The notes under the pieces were generated by a model. The model was not told the origin of the DNA and did not search any database. It saw nothing but the letters and a program-made list of their open reading frames with translations. Both the position numbers and the translations under genes were made by a program. From Hymenolepis diminuta (Eukaryota; Platyhelminthes; Cestoda; Cyclophyllidea; Hymenolepididae), in assembly GCA_900708905.1 (NCBI GenBank), contig CAADRB010000056.1:680731-744730 (forward strand): DNA of 64,000 nt. Direction: 5' to 3'. This document shows positions 43,258 through 56,100 of the stretch, one piece after another. Positions within the stretch are counted from its first letter, which is position 1. Each line of letters starts with the position of its first letter.

Positions 43258-43975
43258 TCAGCAGCTCCTTTCTGATGTTACTTCAATTTGACTTTCGCCT
43301 AAATCTCTTAGGATTTCGTTAAGTTCCTTTTGGGCAGCATACCTGTCGTGTTGGCTTTCTTTCAAAGCTTTCATTCCGTTCACCTGCTGGAAGTATAAAA
43401 GGTGTCTGCCTCTCTTCCAATCATACATGGCCGCAGCGCGTTTCTTTGCCGCATTCAGGTTTCCTCATTTACCCGGATCTCGTGAATGACTTTTCAACAT
43501 CGTCTAACTAAAAATGGCTTGTTTGAGAATAGTGAGCAAATACAGAATCACCTGCCATGAGTACACCTCATGTAAGGGTAAGTTATGAAGACTTATTTTT
43601 CGCGAGCTTTCACAGTCACCGGTTCCACAGTTTCCCTCATTAATAATTCTATAGGCTAACACTAAAATGAAACAGGAGCTGAAGGTGAATGATGCAGAGC
43701 CAATGGAAAATGGGAATTTTCTATCACGTCTTGGATTAGCAACCGACCGGAAGTTCACAGGTAAAGATTTCGGCTTTTCTGTCATTACTCCGTCTTCCTT
43801 CTCGTAGAATTTGCCCTATTCCTTTCTCTTGATTCTAGGCTTTTTCTTCTAGTGCCTGGAACATGAAATTGCATTTACTAATAATTCATAGGAAAGATCT
43901 CCGTTCTCTATCTTCACGATAGCATTTACCTTAGATCCCGGTTTCAACTCTGTGACTTTTGCAAGAACTAGCCAC
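43258..43975 (-). pseudogene. Cluster of minus-strand coding-like stretches, unrecognised gene or pseudogene
   Basis: Three open stretches follow each other on the minus strand in a GC-richer island. (1) 43974-43849 is preceded by a TTTTTCAG acceptor-like site and reads VTELKPGSKVNAIVKIENGD before a stop. (2) 43785-43504 contains IGSASFTFSSCFILVLAY and NEGNCGTGDCESSRK. (3) 43464-43258 is a strongly basic stretch with NAAKKRAAAMYDWKRG and then KELNEILRDLGESQIEV, ending in TGA. Their peptide composition looks like real protein, unlike the low-complexity frames elsewhere. Several GT and AG sites could join them, but no single splice model is convincing. I do not recognise the family. It may be the end of a minus-strand gene, an inactivated copy, or an unknown mobile-element ORF. 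Confidence 0.35.
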
Positions 43976-46900
43976 TGAAAAATGATTTAAATGCTTTTTC
44001 TATATTTCATATAGAACTTGAATCTCCAATTATCCCACTTCTGTGAGAAAATTGCATTGTTTTGTTAGATCAATTATATTTGAATGTAGTAAAATGTTTT
44101 ATTAAGTTCGTTGATTAAATTTTGGAAAATGAATGAGTATAGTTTTCATGGGACTCTTAAAGCTTTCTCGGCCCAATAATATTTTTAAAAGCCTAGGCTC
44201 TTACTTTTCCGAGTTATATAAGTGCAGTTGGCTCAAAATAGAACGATTTGAAATTTAAATAAGAGTTTTCCGATCTAGCAATGTTATAGGAGTTACTCAT
44301 TCCTTTTTTAAGTTCCTTAAGTTGTATACTATCCCTGGTCATTTAAAATATGATTTTACAAAATATTTACAAGGTTTTGAAAGGCTAATAATGGTGAGCA
44401 TATCTGTCAGGTATTTGGAAATGAACTCTCTATAAAGATATTCAGACGCCTAAATGCTTAAGATCGATCCCATTTGTTGGTATACTATGCAGTTCAGAAA
44501 CCATTTGTTCGAATGCAAAAATGTTGTGGGTGTAGCCACTAGGGCTGACAGTCAACAACAACAGCTGACAGTTTAAAATGAGAAAGACAAGATTTTTGTG
44601 GATCAAATTTGTATTGAGCTAACCACGACGAAGGTTCGAGAGATCAAAAGAAGAAGATAAAAAAAGGCGTAAGAGTCGGTAACCCATTAGCGTGTTGGTT
44701 GGTTCTTGACTTTTGTAAAATAGGGGTTTTAATATCGTTTCAAAGAAAGAAGTAGTAGATTAAACAGAGAAAATGATCTTGGACATCGCTGCGGTGAACT
44801 TGAGTAAGTTAAGCTACGCTACGCTTAATTGGTTATTTCTTACCAAATGACCACATGACGACACGAGATATTTTTACGGTAACTTGGGATCACCTCAGAA
44901 CTGTGACTGTGAAGACGAGATAAATTAGATCTCAGGGATTAGTAATGATTCAGATAAAAACTTTGGAAACGCGTAGTAATTCATCCTTCAACACAGGTGG
45001 ACCATTGAAAGCGATAATGCTTGTATCAAAAAAAATATTAAGAAGCACTGCCAAATGAAACTCGTGACCACTGATTTTATCCATAAATCCATAATTGCTT
45101 AGAATCCTGCAGTCGGGTGCCCTTGTACCTTTCGAAACTCTTGTATGTGCTTTTCATAAACTTATTAAAAGTGACTGACACTTAGGTTTATTTTGTTTTT
45201 AATATGGAGATTTACTTCTAAATCATCCCCAATGTATAATGAGCATATAAATCTGTGTGTGGCTGCATGTTAGTTATCAATATGATTTACCCAGTAGGAT
45301 TTAAGAGTTTCCTGATTTATGTTAACCGTTTGGTTTCTTAAGCAGACGACAAAGTATTGTTTCCAGCAAACTTCCGCGCAAATTATGAGTGGGTGTAGTT
45401 GTGCGACTATTGGTCGATTCCAGGTGCGCAGTAAAATATGATTTGCCATATTGACATGCAATAATTCTCCTGCTTAGTCATCTTTTTTGCTCCTAAATTC
45501 AAGGGTTTAGCAAAAAAGACTTCGATTAGATTGCTGCTTCCTCATTTGTATTAAACTGCTTATTATAATAATTCGTGTTTAGCATTTTATAAGCTATTTT
45601 GAAATCGAATTCCTAATATAAACTATTTGAACAATTTATTTGTTTGAAACACCGAAAAAATCACGGCAAAGTTTAGTAATTAAATTGTGACAAAAAAGAT
45701 GATAGAATAATTTCCATATTTTTGTGCCCTTTATTAACGGAAAGGTTACTTTTCCCTCTATCTCTTTAACTCAAAACCCTCTTTCTCAATAAGGTATTTT
45801 ACACTAATTACTAACGTTGTCCCTCTTAAAAACATCTCAATTTATGCCGAACATGTCAATATATTAACCATCATTGATACTATTTTAGGAACGCATTTAA
45901 AAATGTGTAAAGCTTTAACTGTAACTTCAAATTCATCAAACAAATAAAGTTATGTTTTGTCTAAAGTGAGATTCCGATAATAATAATAATAACTTATATA
46001 TATACATATATAAAGCTTTAATTGTTACTCATTGCGAGCCTTCTTATACAAAACTCATAACATAGTAGAACTTTTACAAATGTTTAAGATTCTTATATGA
46101 TAAAGATAGTCCTAGAATGGTCGCTGTGGAGCCTAGATTCACTGGATTTGTAGAGACTCACCTTTGTTATTCTAACATACAGCCTCAAAGCTGAAGATAA
46201 TTCTGATGACTAACAGTAGACAATCATCTTTTCCAAATCAGAATATCGAAATTATGATTGAATAAATCGTTTGGGCATTAAACTGGGGTACAAACCAATA
46301 ATAGATTTACCTGTGTGCTTTGAGAGTGAGGGAGAAACGCATTAACTGTAGAGTATTCACGCAAGTGCTTGGACATAAATAGTTTCACATAAAACTAGCG
46401 TAATTAACGCGGAGTTGGAAAATAATTTTTAATAGATTATGTAGAAAGTAACCGTTCAGCTTGAAGCACATGCTACATGCTACATAGTGCTCACAAATTC
46501 ATTGACATTACTGCTTTTATTTTAAACCTGAAATGCAGAAATTTATTCGGCTACTTGAAACCAATTTTTAGAGGCTCACAAATAAAGCTTTTATAATGGG
46601 AAATTATTGTACTTCTATTAAGAAAACGACATTAAAACAAAAAAGGAAATGGTACATGTCATCAGCATCAGTATTAAAGTAACACACTCCAAATTATTAA
46701 CCTAAGATTCAAAGTTTAGCCGATAACTGTCATTCATATCTAATAAGTAGTGTCGTAATAAGAAGATTACATGCTAGAGAGCAGTTGGTAAGGGTTTATA
46801 GCTGCGACTTGTCGTTTTAAAGTCTAGTTATAACTTATATTATTTGAATGGGAAATATGATGAAAATGAGTTTGCGCTTTAGGGAAAAGCTGACAAAATA

Positions 46901-47049
46901 CGCATGTACTTGGGAAAAAAGATACGTAATGATCGAGATTTTCAGGTTGCGCTCATCCCGACAGTAAAGCCACTTTAGGACACAAACTAAATAAGGATTG
47001 GAAATTTTTAAATTAATGGCTAACAGGATGTAACGGTGTTTTCCGAGCT
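43976..47049. other. Gene-free stretch
   Basis: A GC-richer patch at about 44510-44940 has no readable frame or known signature. AT microsatellite sequence lies near 45985-46012. Short minus-strand frames at 45270-45461 and 46835-47059 are not recognised. Confidence 0.38.
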
Positions 47050-47305
47050 GTAAGACCAAAAGTTAAATGTATGTTAGATAAATGGAAATGAAAAGGTGGG
47101 GAAAGGTGGGAGGAGTCGGAAGGGAATGCAAAGGGAAGAGGAAAGGCGTAAGTACTGAGTGAGGGCAACCCAGGTTATGAGAAACAGACGAAATAAGGTA
47201 CGACTCATTTCGGGTCCCTTGTTCGTTATTACAGTTAGGGAAGAGATATGAGTCATAGGTGCGCAATAAACTGAACTGTGAGTCGGAGTGCAAAGGTACT
47301 GTAAT
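47050..47305. repeat. Dispersed repeat family, copy 2 (partner at 12.81-13.11 kb)
   Basis: A diverged copy of the block at 12811-13105. The G-rich part lacks the G10 run, and the following GTGAGGGCAACCCAGG aligns well with the partner. The minus-strand frame through SHNLGCPHSVL is open here (47293-47063), as in the other copy. Confidence 0.6.
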
Positions 47306-50300
47306 TCATGAGTGAAAGTGACGAATACGATTAATTTATAAATTGACATTTTGTATATACGCTAATCTTCAGTGGAATAACAGACAGTTGTCTTGTGCAA
47401 TAAGAGTGGAATACTGCTTGCAATACTTCTCAGATGAAGGAAATTGAAATATGGAACTAGGTTGCGTTTGATATACAGCCACTGCTGTATATTAATTTAC
47501 ACAGACTGCTTTCATTAATTATAAATAAATTTCAGTTAATTCGTGTCAAAAATTCTTAAAATAATGGTTAAACTAAAATGTTTATTTTTTCATTTGTTTG
47601 TGCATACATTTAAGCCAGTGTGCCTTTTCGTCATAATTTATTGTCATTGCGAGCTTGGAAGCATGTAAAATACTAGAGACATAAATAGGCAGAGTTTGGT
47701 GATATATGTGAGAAATAGGTGTGCATTTAGAACGTGTAAATACATCATTTAAATATGTGAACTTCTCCATTGAAATTCTTACTGAAAATCCGCGCATTTT
47801 GCATTAGATGAAAGGGGTGCTAACTAAAAACACTCAATTAATTACAAAAATATGGAATATTGCGAATTGTGTGAATTATGTGAAATAGATTATCATTTGA
47901 AGTTTATTAATAAAATTTTCTTTTATTTCTGATAAAATTGAGCCACTTCACATATCTGCCTAAACGATTATGCCAAATGGTAAATGTTCCCTGGTCTGTC
48001 CCTGACATATCATTATAAATGCTATTTCCCCTAAAACTTTCGTAAATTTGTGAACATTTGCTACTGGATATTTTTTATGTTTTGAAAGCAAAAGGAGCCA
48101 TTTTTAACTTTGAAAAGTGGATTATTCGTTTCGCCTGAGCTCAGAAAAAGATAAGAAAAAACACTGATAGTTTTTGAATGAAAACATTATAAAGATAATC
48201 GTCATCATTTTTCAGTTTTCGGAAAATAATTTTGTATAAAAAGTTAACTCTAAAGGTCCTTTCTGGAAACCGATACTTTGATTGTGACTCTAAATATTCT
48301 TAATTCCTTTGAAAGTTGTTGATGTTTTCATCACATAGTGTGGGGCCTTGTTTATTATATTAAATAAAATTAGGAAAGAATGATTAATAGCTAAAGTACC
48401 TGCCTTTCTACTGGATATTATACAGGCCAAACCTTCTATCATCTATCAGTTTTACATACGGCGACAGAATAGAGAGAGAGGAGACTAGGCAGTGGTGAGC
48501 AGAGTTTACTGGAAGAAGACTAGGAATCACAGGAAGGAGTGAGAGAGACTGAGAGAGTGCGGCATTGCAGGCAACGGATACAGCGGAGATAATGAATAAG
48601 TACAAGGTTTTTCATATTGGGAGACAAATATACTTTTGCAGAAAATTGACAGTCTGTGAATACAAAGGAATGACGTCAGCTCGTATGAAAGTTGGGAGTT
48701 GAGTGTGTCATAGCACTAGTTATGCAGACGTCAACTCACGGTGTCCCCAGTGTATTTTGGAGAGTATGAATAAACCCCAATCCCCAAAGTCATCGGAGTA
48801 AAAGGAAAAATCGCTAATAGGATTCGGGAATTATACACGACCACGCAAATTTTATAAAAGATGAAAGCTTTACCGATAATTAATAATTTAAAATTTTCTA
48901 TCGTCCTTAATGTTTTCATTTCGCTTCTATTTTATGAGAGAATTTTCAGCCATCCTTTTTAACCTTTAAGTAATCCACAACGTAGACAGTACTAAAACAG
49001 GAAATCTCTACAAGTGTTAGGTTGTCTTTTTTTTAATTTTACGCCTACAATGGGCGAAGTAAATGAAAATGCCCCTTTTCGGTTATCAACTCCAAGAAGC
49101 AGGCTTTTGGTCTTCGAAAGCAGTCACATTTATGGAGGATATCAAACTGCAGGAATGCACTTTTCCAAAAACATGTAAATTTGCGTATCCCTAAAAGTAA
49201 ATTTAGATGAACTTTTGTGCCATGACAGGTGTACATAGCGGTCAATTGATGAATCGTAGATCAGCTCAGCCTAAGCAGTCACTTTGTGACTCACAATGAA
49301 AATAAAACTAGACAATTGCACGCAGTTTAGTCGTGCTACCAACTTTTCCTTTCGTTCTTTCCTCTTTTTTCTTTCTCTTCTATCGTCTCATACACTACTT
49401 ACTCATCTCAACTCCCGTTCTTCTGATTTTTGAAAGGTTGATTTTTCCCTTCATTTTAACTCATTCAAGACATAAAGTAACTCTACCAGACATAAATGGT
49501 ATATGATTTTCAATTTTACAATACTGATAATCTGTCTGGTGATACACTAAAAAGTGCAGATTGCCTTACTTGGCATCAACATGATTTCTAAAGATGGTGA
49601 AATCCTTCACATTTCTTTGTCTTTTAATTATGAGCTTGATTAATGCAATTATGATTAATATACCGAAAAATATGCACCTTTACACACAGTCTCAAAATAG
49701 ATATACAGTAGACGGCTAATGACTACGATAAGCGGATTCTAATTGTTCGTTCGTATCACCAATCCTATTTAAATACATGTCAAAAGAAAGAGGGTAAATT
49801 GAGGGAATCGCTCACTGTAAAGTGGTGATTACAATCTCTTGAATAGCAAAATCATCAACTAACTGAAATTTAATTAAAAAATAAAATTATATATCTTTAA
49901 ATTTGCACCAAAGGGATTTACATTGATCAAATATGAATAAAAATATAAGTATCTGGGGATAAAAATAATCCACTTGCAATCTCTAATGATGTTGGCGAAT
50001 GAAGATGAAACGGTCTTGCTTATTCAATTATAAATCATTTCTTGGAGTTTGTCAAAGGCCTTTTGCACACCGCAAAAGAAATGCTTAAGTGTACTTATTT
50101 AGGAAATTCGATGCCTCAACTGATCTATGTCTCCTTTCATCCGTTTAACTAATCATTTTCAATAAACTATCTGCGAATTGTAGCACACTATTGTGTATTT
50201 TCGACTTAGGTGGCACTGAAATATTATACATCGGTACATACTAGATCAGATTTTGAATCAAAAAGAGAACTAGAGCAGATACTTCGTGTCTCGTTTTATA

Positions 50301-50399
50301 GTACGAAAACCATACCTACTAGTAAGTCAACATAATCCTTTTAGTATTATTGAAGTAAAGCCTTACTTCAATTAAAAAAGTTAAAATCTGACTGTCCTT
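47306..50399. other. Gene-free stretch with GC-richer inserts
   Basis: Two patches stand out from the AT-rich background. At about 48420-48780 there is a GA-rich block on the + strand with GAGAGAGAGGAGAC; at about 49040-49330 there is a more balanced block. Neither shows a known signature, terminal repeats or a splice-flanked exon. They are probably old repeat insertions. Short minus-strand frames in both (65 and 66 codons) are not recognised. Confidence 0.35.
50350..50371. other. Perfect 9-bp hairpin sharing its arm with the one at 15.6 kb
   Basis: TTGAAGTAA at 50350-50358 is followed after four bases by its exact reverse complement TTACTTCAA at 50363-50371. The arm core TGAAGTAA also forms the hairpin at 15611-15640. 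It lies just left of a GC-rich block. Confidence 0.6.
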
Positions 50400-50760
50400 A
50401 GAGAGAATATTGCAAGGTGCAGATCTCTAGGCTGCGAAGTAAACCGAAACTAGGCTAAGCTATCGGCCACGCCAACCTATAGGAGGGAGCCGCCATTCAA
50501 ACCACCTGATCACCACTACCAACAAATAGATAGACCAATGGCAATGAAGTGCGCCAAAGAAATGTTATATATGGGACTAGCCTTCGACTGTTTGCTGTCT
50601 TGTCGCCTGTGCTATAGGCGCTAGTGGCATGGCCATCTCTGTTTTCCCTTCCCCGCTTTCTCTCTTTATTCCTCAACCTTCCTATGAATACTTGTACCTC
50701 TAGTCGACTCGTTATGTAGCTTGTCCGCAATAAATTCTCCCATACCACGATGTATTTTTG
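50400..50760 (-). repeat. GC-rich insert, possible solo LTR or interspersed repeat
   Basis: About 350 bases of near-balanced composition lie in AT-rich DNA with fairly sharp edges. On the minus strand an 83-codon frame (50748-50497) is open, but its composition suggests non-coding repeat rather than protein. A CATATATAACA motif and AATAAA within it, read on the minus strand, are the sort of signals found in LTRs. No target-site duplication or partner copy was found here, so the assignment is tentative. Confidence 0.35.
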
Positions 50761-51469
50761 AAAAACGAAATCTTCTTTTAGTTGATATTTGGTTCATGTT
50801 CGTATATTTTAACAGAGCATAGTAGATCGAGATGCATTTCTTCATACAGAAAAATTCAAATCAACTCAGAATGACCCCCACATAAATATCACGCATATTT
50901 TAACTCTTATGAAAGCATGACTCCAACGTATTTATGATAGCATTTAATATAAATTCTCGTTTTTCTAGCATCCCCTTATCGTAATGACGTATTCACACAC
51001 GTATGATATCACTAATGAATTATTATCAGATTAAATTATTTCGAGTAGTTAATACATAAAGTTCAAAAATGTTTCTGATGAATTTATTTATGAAACGTGT
51101 TTTCTTTCATGCTGATGAATGATGGAAGTGTAAATTCTATGTTCCACTTATAAAGGTCGACTAACTGACATGTTTCAATATTTGTAATTATGGGAAAGAC
51201 TGCTTCTATGGAAATTGCATTTGTAATATTTAAATGCTTAGTTCAAACGGTAACTACTGTGATTAAATTAAACTTACTCAATAAAACCATATACATATGA
51301 TTTAATGTTTAATACTACAGATATTAGAAGGAAATTATGGGCGTTTTACAATTTTTATTGAGTTATTGGATTATTCACTACTACTTCAACTTTAAAAGTA
51401 GTAATAAAACAATATAATTGCAAATTTCTCGGTGAATGTTTGAATTTGGTGATTATAAATGGCTTGTAT
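50761..51469. other. Gene-free AT-rich stretch
   Basis: Nothing recognised. Confidence 0.4.
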
Positions 51470-51740
51470 AGGGACCGCCAGGATGAACTAAGACAACTTA
51501 TGCTTATAATCTCACCAGCCAATTAGAATGGATGTTTAATTTATCCATCCAATCATTTTCTCCCCCCTCCCCTTTTTCTCCTCATAGATACCACCACTCT
51601 GCACAAAGGAATAGCGTCCGAGGCTCTGCTGTTACTATCGAGAAGCCCATATGGGTAGCCAACGACATACGAGCTGCGCGTGATTTCTGATTTATTCACC
51701 CTTTCTCCCCTCTCCTGCTATTGACGAACAGGCACTTATA
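51470..51740. repeat. GC-rich insert next to the gag relic
   Basis: A GC-richer block with C-rich tracts (TCTCCCCCCTCCCCTTTTTC and CTTTCTCCCCTCTCC). It lies about 220 bases beyond the downstream end of the minus-strand gag relic, so it could be the remains of that element's 3' LTR. No matching copy was found on the other side, so this remains a guess. Confidence 0.3.
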
Positions 51741-51959
51741 TCACACTAAAATGTGTGCCTTTTCGCTAACATTCCCGTATTCTACTCAAGTCGCTTACAC
51801 TATCTATAAACGAAATCACCATTTTCGCACCAAGATTGGTCTCAAATAATTATTCATTACACATAATAATGCTGACATAATCTTATCAAATCGAGATCAT
51901 TCTGTGGCGAATGAATACTCGAGGGACTAGCATGAATTAGTTACCCTTTTGTCTAAGAT

Positions 51960-53130
51960 TAAAGGCGATCGATCAAGTCTTTTTTTCAGACCCTGATAAA
52001 GGCAATATATTTCAATAAATCTAACTTTTTTGTAATATATGCCTCATTTTGCTGTCGGAAACTTTCCTCATGTTTTAAAAAAAGTTTTTGGGGTTTTATC
52101 CAACTGTTTGTTTTTAAATGCCTTCCCTCTCCTGTTTGAAAGATTTGGTGTATTTCGACTAAACTCCTTGTGGCCAATGAAGGACTTGTTCGTTGAAGAG
52201 TAATTCCTTATGATCTCTTTTACGTAGTGTCGGCGCCCATACTGAGTGGATGGAGAGAATTGAATACATTGCCATTACGTGCCAAACCAACTGCCGGATC
52301 GTGGTCTGGAAGATGGACTAATTTCCCCTTTTGAAACTTTCGCTAACCATAACAAACTGAAAATTTTTTTAAATTTTGGTTTATTTGTGGACCGTTTGAA
52401 ACCAAAATCATATTCTTCTTCAGATTCTCAGTCCGATAGCAGCCGATAGTGATATCCGAAAGTGCGATATTTAGTTCTCGTTCGATCCTGTTTAGGAGTT
52501 CGAATCAAATATCAGCATCTTCTGCCGATTTGAGACCTTTTACACGAAGATTACAATTTAGTCTATGCATTAAAGTTCATTTCTAAAACTATTTTGGAAA
52601 GTAGTTTTTTTCAAATTCGCAATTAATTTGACTGGATAGCCTTTCCTAATTCCCCCCTGATTTCCTGGAGTTAGTTAGACATCGAAGTCTTGCATTGAAT
52701 TGTAAAGTCTAATCTCCGAAGTAATTTGATAATTGTTCCACAGCTTCAGTAACTTTCAGGTCTACCGGTCTTTTGAGTGAGATTGAATCAGTGGGCCTAT
52801 CATACTCGTTGTACCCTAATTTCACCATAGAATTTAGATCTTTTTTCACATCACGGACATTTTTTATCTCAATTTGGAATTTGCCCTTGTATTTCTGGAA
52901 CCACATAGCGAACAGACAGCCATTTTCAGTATCATGGTGGAGATTGATGAGTCATTGAGGGAGGATATCTATCAATGAAATAGTCTGAGATAATTGAACT
53001 TAAAGGAACATTTTCTCCACCAATTTCTCAAAATTATCCTTCTACTCTTGGAGAAGAGCTTGCATTTTTTCGAAGGTAGTGAACAATTTTGGATTGCCTG
53101 AAGCGTCTTCTGATTGCTTAGTAGCCATTT
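51960..53130 (-). mobile_element. Decayed gypsy-type LTR retrotransposon, gag region
   Basis: On the minus strand an ATG at 53128 starts MATKQSEDASGNPKLF. It is followed by pieces resembling the gag of K02A2.6-like gypsy elements: FAMWFQKYKGKF and VTEAVEQLSNYFGD at about 52910-52710, LKSAEDADI near 52520, and LLNRIERELNIALSD near 52480. A further open stretch at 52177-51986 (RHLKTNSWIKPQKLFLKHEE) may belong to it but is not recognised. Frameshifts and stops interrupt the frame many times, and no zinc knuckle, protease or pol follows. It lies 17 kb from the pol relic at 32.5-34.9 kb in the same orientation, and the two are probably separate insertions of related elements. The gap at 51741-51959 holds nothing else. 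Confidence 0.72.
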
Positions 53131-56100
53131 TGTAGATTGTTATGAGTTCGTAAATGACCGCGTAGCAACGTTTGTAGAATATGTCTCTTTTATACTACTG
53201 CAATGACAGGAAGTCCAGCTTCTGTTACCTTGATATATTTCCCCACTTGATACCGATGAGATATAATTGGTTCAGACGAGTGAGAGAAAGATGAAATTGA
53301 ATATGGCCAGCCTAAGACATTTTATTAAACAAGGAAAGGCATTTTATTGGAATACAAGTTGTATTTATGTTTTTTGATGTCGAGAGATCAAAAAGTTGTC
53401 GAAATGATAGCATTTTCAGTCTCAAATAACTGTCAAACTGTCAGGAACGATGTGCGTCAGCATGTTGATAAGGCTGAAAGCAGACTTAGAATCAATCCGC
53501 AAGAATTTCTTATCCCGAGATAAAGCATAAACAGAGTAGCTATTGACTTTTGTGTTGTCTACTTCCTATCATTTCAGATAACATTATAAAAAGAATTTCA
53601 TAGGGAGTTCAAGAAGGTGATTCTGAGAATATATTTAAATTGTAATATCTACAGTTGGCAATTTTCAATGCCATAAATCTAACTATAGCTGGCTTGCTTT
53701 TTAATTATAAAAAACTTTAATCTCCTGCAAAAAATATTCTCATCTTCCTAATTTCCCATCGTGTGAATAACCCACCTGATAGGTCATTTTAGTTTAATTG
53801 GTGCTAATTAAAAATCGACTTAAATTTTTCATATTTCATTTTCTCCCCCCAATTATGACTCAAAATTCACCGTAAGCAGTCATATGAAACTAATAATGAT
53901 TACTAATTAAAATACTAATGACGAATACCTAAATCAATACTTTTATTTGTTTCCTTAAAGGTGAAAAAAAGATAGAATCATTGTTTACCTATCATATACT
54001 CTGTGTATGTTTATGATAGAAACAACGCACTTCAATCAAACCAAAAAATGAACGGCTGAGATGAAATGTTTGAGTTATTACGCACTTAAGAGTTAGTTTT
54101 CAATTTCTCTAAGTACAGATTCACCAAATCTGCCGCAGTTTCATTGATTTACGCTCCTTAATAATAAGTAAAATACGATGGATCCCATGGAATTAGTATT
54201 TAGGAGAGAAAACAGTATAAACTACAGAGGGAATGAGCTCGAGTCTCAATGATCTGCTCTTGGCTGAAGAAAGGGAAACAGATAAACAGAACTCACCAAT
54301 CAACAGATTAATCAAATCAACTGCTCAATATGCTTAAAATAACGTGGATTCGCTTCCTCTCAAAAACCAAAGATTCAAACCATGAAATTTGAGTACTTTA
54401 AAATCAACTAAAATATTGAGAATGTAGACTACCAAATGGATCCAGTATTCGATAACCACTTGATGTCTTGACATTATATATATATATATATACATAAGTT
54501 TTTTAGTAAGGGTAGCATACAATTTATTAAACGTGCAAGCGGATGCCTATCTACATTAGATGAAAACAGGTTCTGAAAAAGTTAAGGAGATGTGGATATG
54601 AAATTCAGAATAATTGCTTCCTCTCTTCACAGCCCAGAGGACATGTGCTATTGCCTTTTCAAATGATCTTCCTGACAACATTCTGCCATATTCTACTATT
54701 TGGCTTATAGACCATATTGTTTATAAAACTTAAAACAATCAGAAATCGAACACTGAAAGTCCTTGTTGATCATTGTGCCTAAGGAACGGTGATCAGCAAA
54801 CAACCTTGCACTTCGCCATTTTCGCACAAATTTCCGTAAGACTGGATTTACGTTATATATAATGCATCCTATATTTCATACATTTATATACTCACCTCTC
54901 TCTGTTACATTTCGTACTGTAGCACTATGGTGTTCCATTTTCAGCTCCTTTCCTATGCTTAAAGCTTGCAATTGTTCTGTTCTAATGGATATTAATAACA
55001 CATACAAGAAGCACTGTTGTCTAAGTTTTTAGTGGTCATTAATCTTGCATTAAATTGCAATTTTAACATTGAATAGTGGGCGGACTTTTCAATTGAATTT
55101 TCAGCTCTAAAAGGTAACTGTTAATCAATTTTAGTTTTTCCACTAAATTATAAACTGAAGTTAATGTTGAAATATTCCATCGGTACAAAAGACTTCATTT
55201 ATTCCACTTTCACTAGACTGGGCTACATTAAAATGCCAGGTTATCTCACAAATTCTTCAATTTTCAGTTAGTAGTTTTGATGAGTAGTTTCAAAATATCA
55301 CACATATGGATCAGTGGGAAGCATGCTCGGTAAACAAAGAGACAATGAGAGACCCAATGAAAAGGTACAGTTGTCAATAAGAGCAGGAAGGATCTGAATG
55401 CTGCCTAAGAAGCATTAAAGACTTAGAGAGTAGTTGGAAGTGACCGTCTTGTATTAATCACTACTTCCTTTCATTTCATCATGGGATTTTAATTGAGTAT
55501 ATTTCGAATCCTAGCTCCTAATCAGTCCACTGTACACCTACGTTGGTGTACGTACCTACAAATGCTTCCTTGTAGGATAGTGAGATTTCTAAGTCGGTCT
55601 ACTTATAATTCCTCAGTAGCAGCGGGCTTACAATAGTATAAAATTTGTAATCAGTATCCTATTTACTATCACATTTTCTATGTTAAATATAATAATTTTT
55701 ATTATTTATAAAAAAGGTTTTATTATCATGACATTACCGGTAGCGTACAACCAATGAAGGCGTAAGTGCCCATTTTGCGTTTCTGCTTTTGGTAAAATTG
55801 AGTCAGGATATAGTTTGCTAAAAAAATAGGATGATTGATTCTTCAAGGAACCAAATGAAACGCACTCATATAGTTAAATAAATAATTAATATTGATGGTA
55901 AATATTCTTATTGGTTAAGCATCTAGAAAGCATTGAAATATATGAAAAATCATCTCAAAACCGTCTTTGAAATTTTGACCGGATCACGAATCGTATTTGT
56001 GTGCCTCCTCGGCAAGCGGGTTTGTTCTAATAACATGTTTATTTAAATAAACGCTACCGATTTAATAACTTGTAGTAATAAATACCTATATATTTATTAA

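Noticed and set aside
43390..43440. TATA box (GTATAAAAGG) as a promoter on the + strand
   Set aside because: No + strand gene follows, and the motif falls inside the minus-strand coding-like stretch.
43849..43974. Exon of the translocon-associated protein alpha lumenal domain
   Set aside because: The spacing of a few hydrophobic and Asn positions is similar, but the neighbouring stretches do not continue the match, so it is not named.
44600..44670. tRNA gene suggested by a GGTTCGAGA box
   Set aside because: No matching A box, acceptor stem or cloverleaf can be drawn around it.
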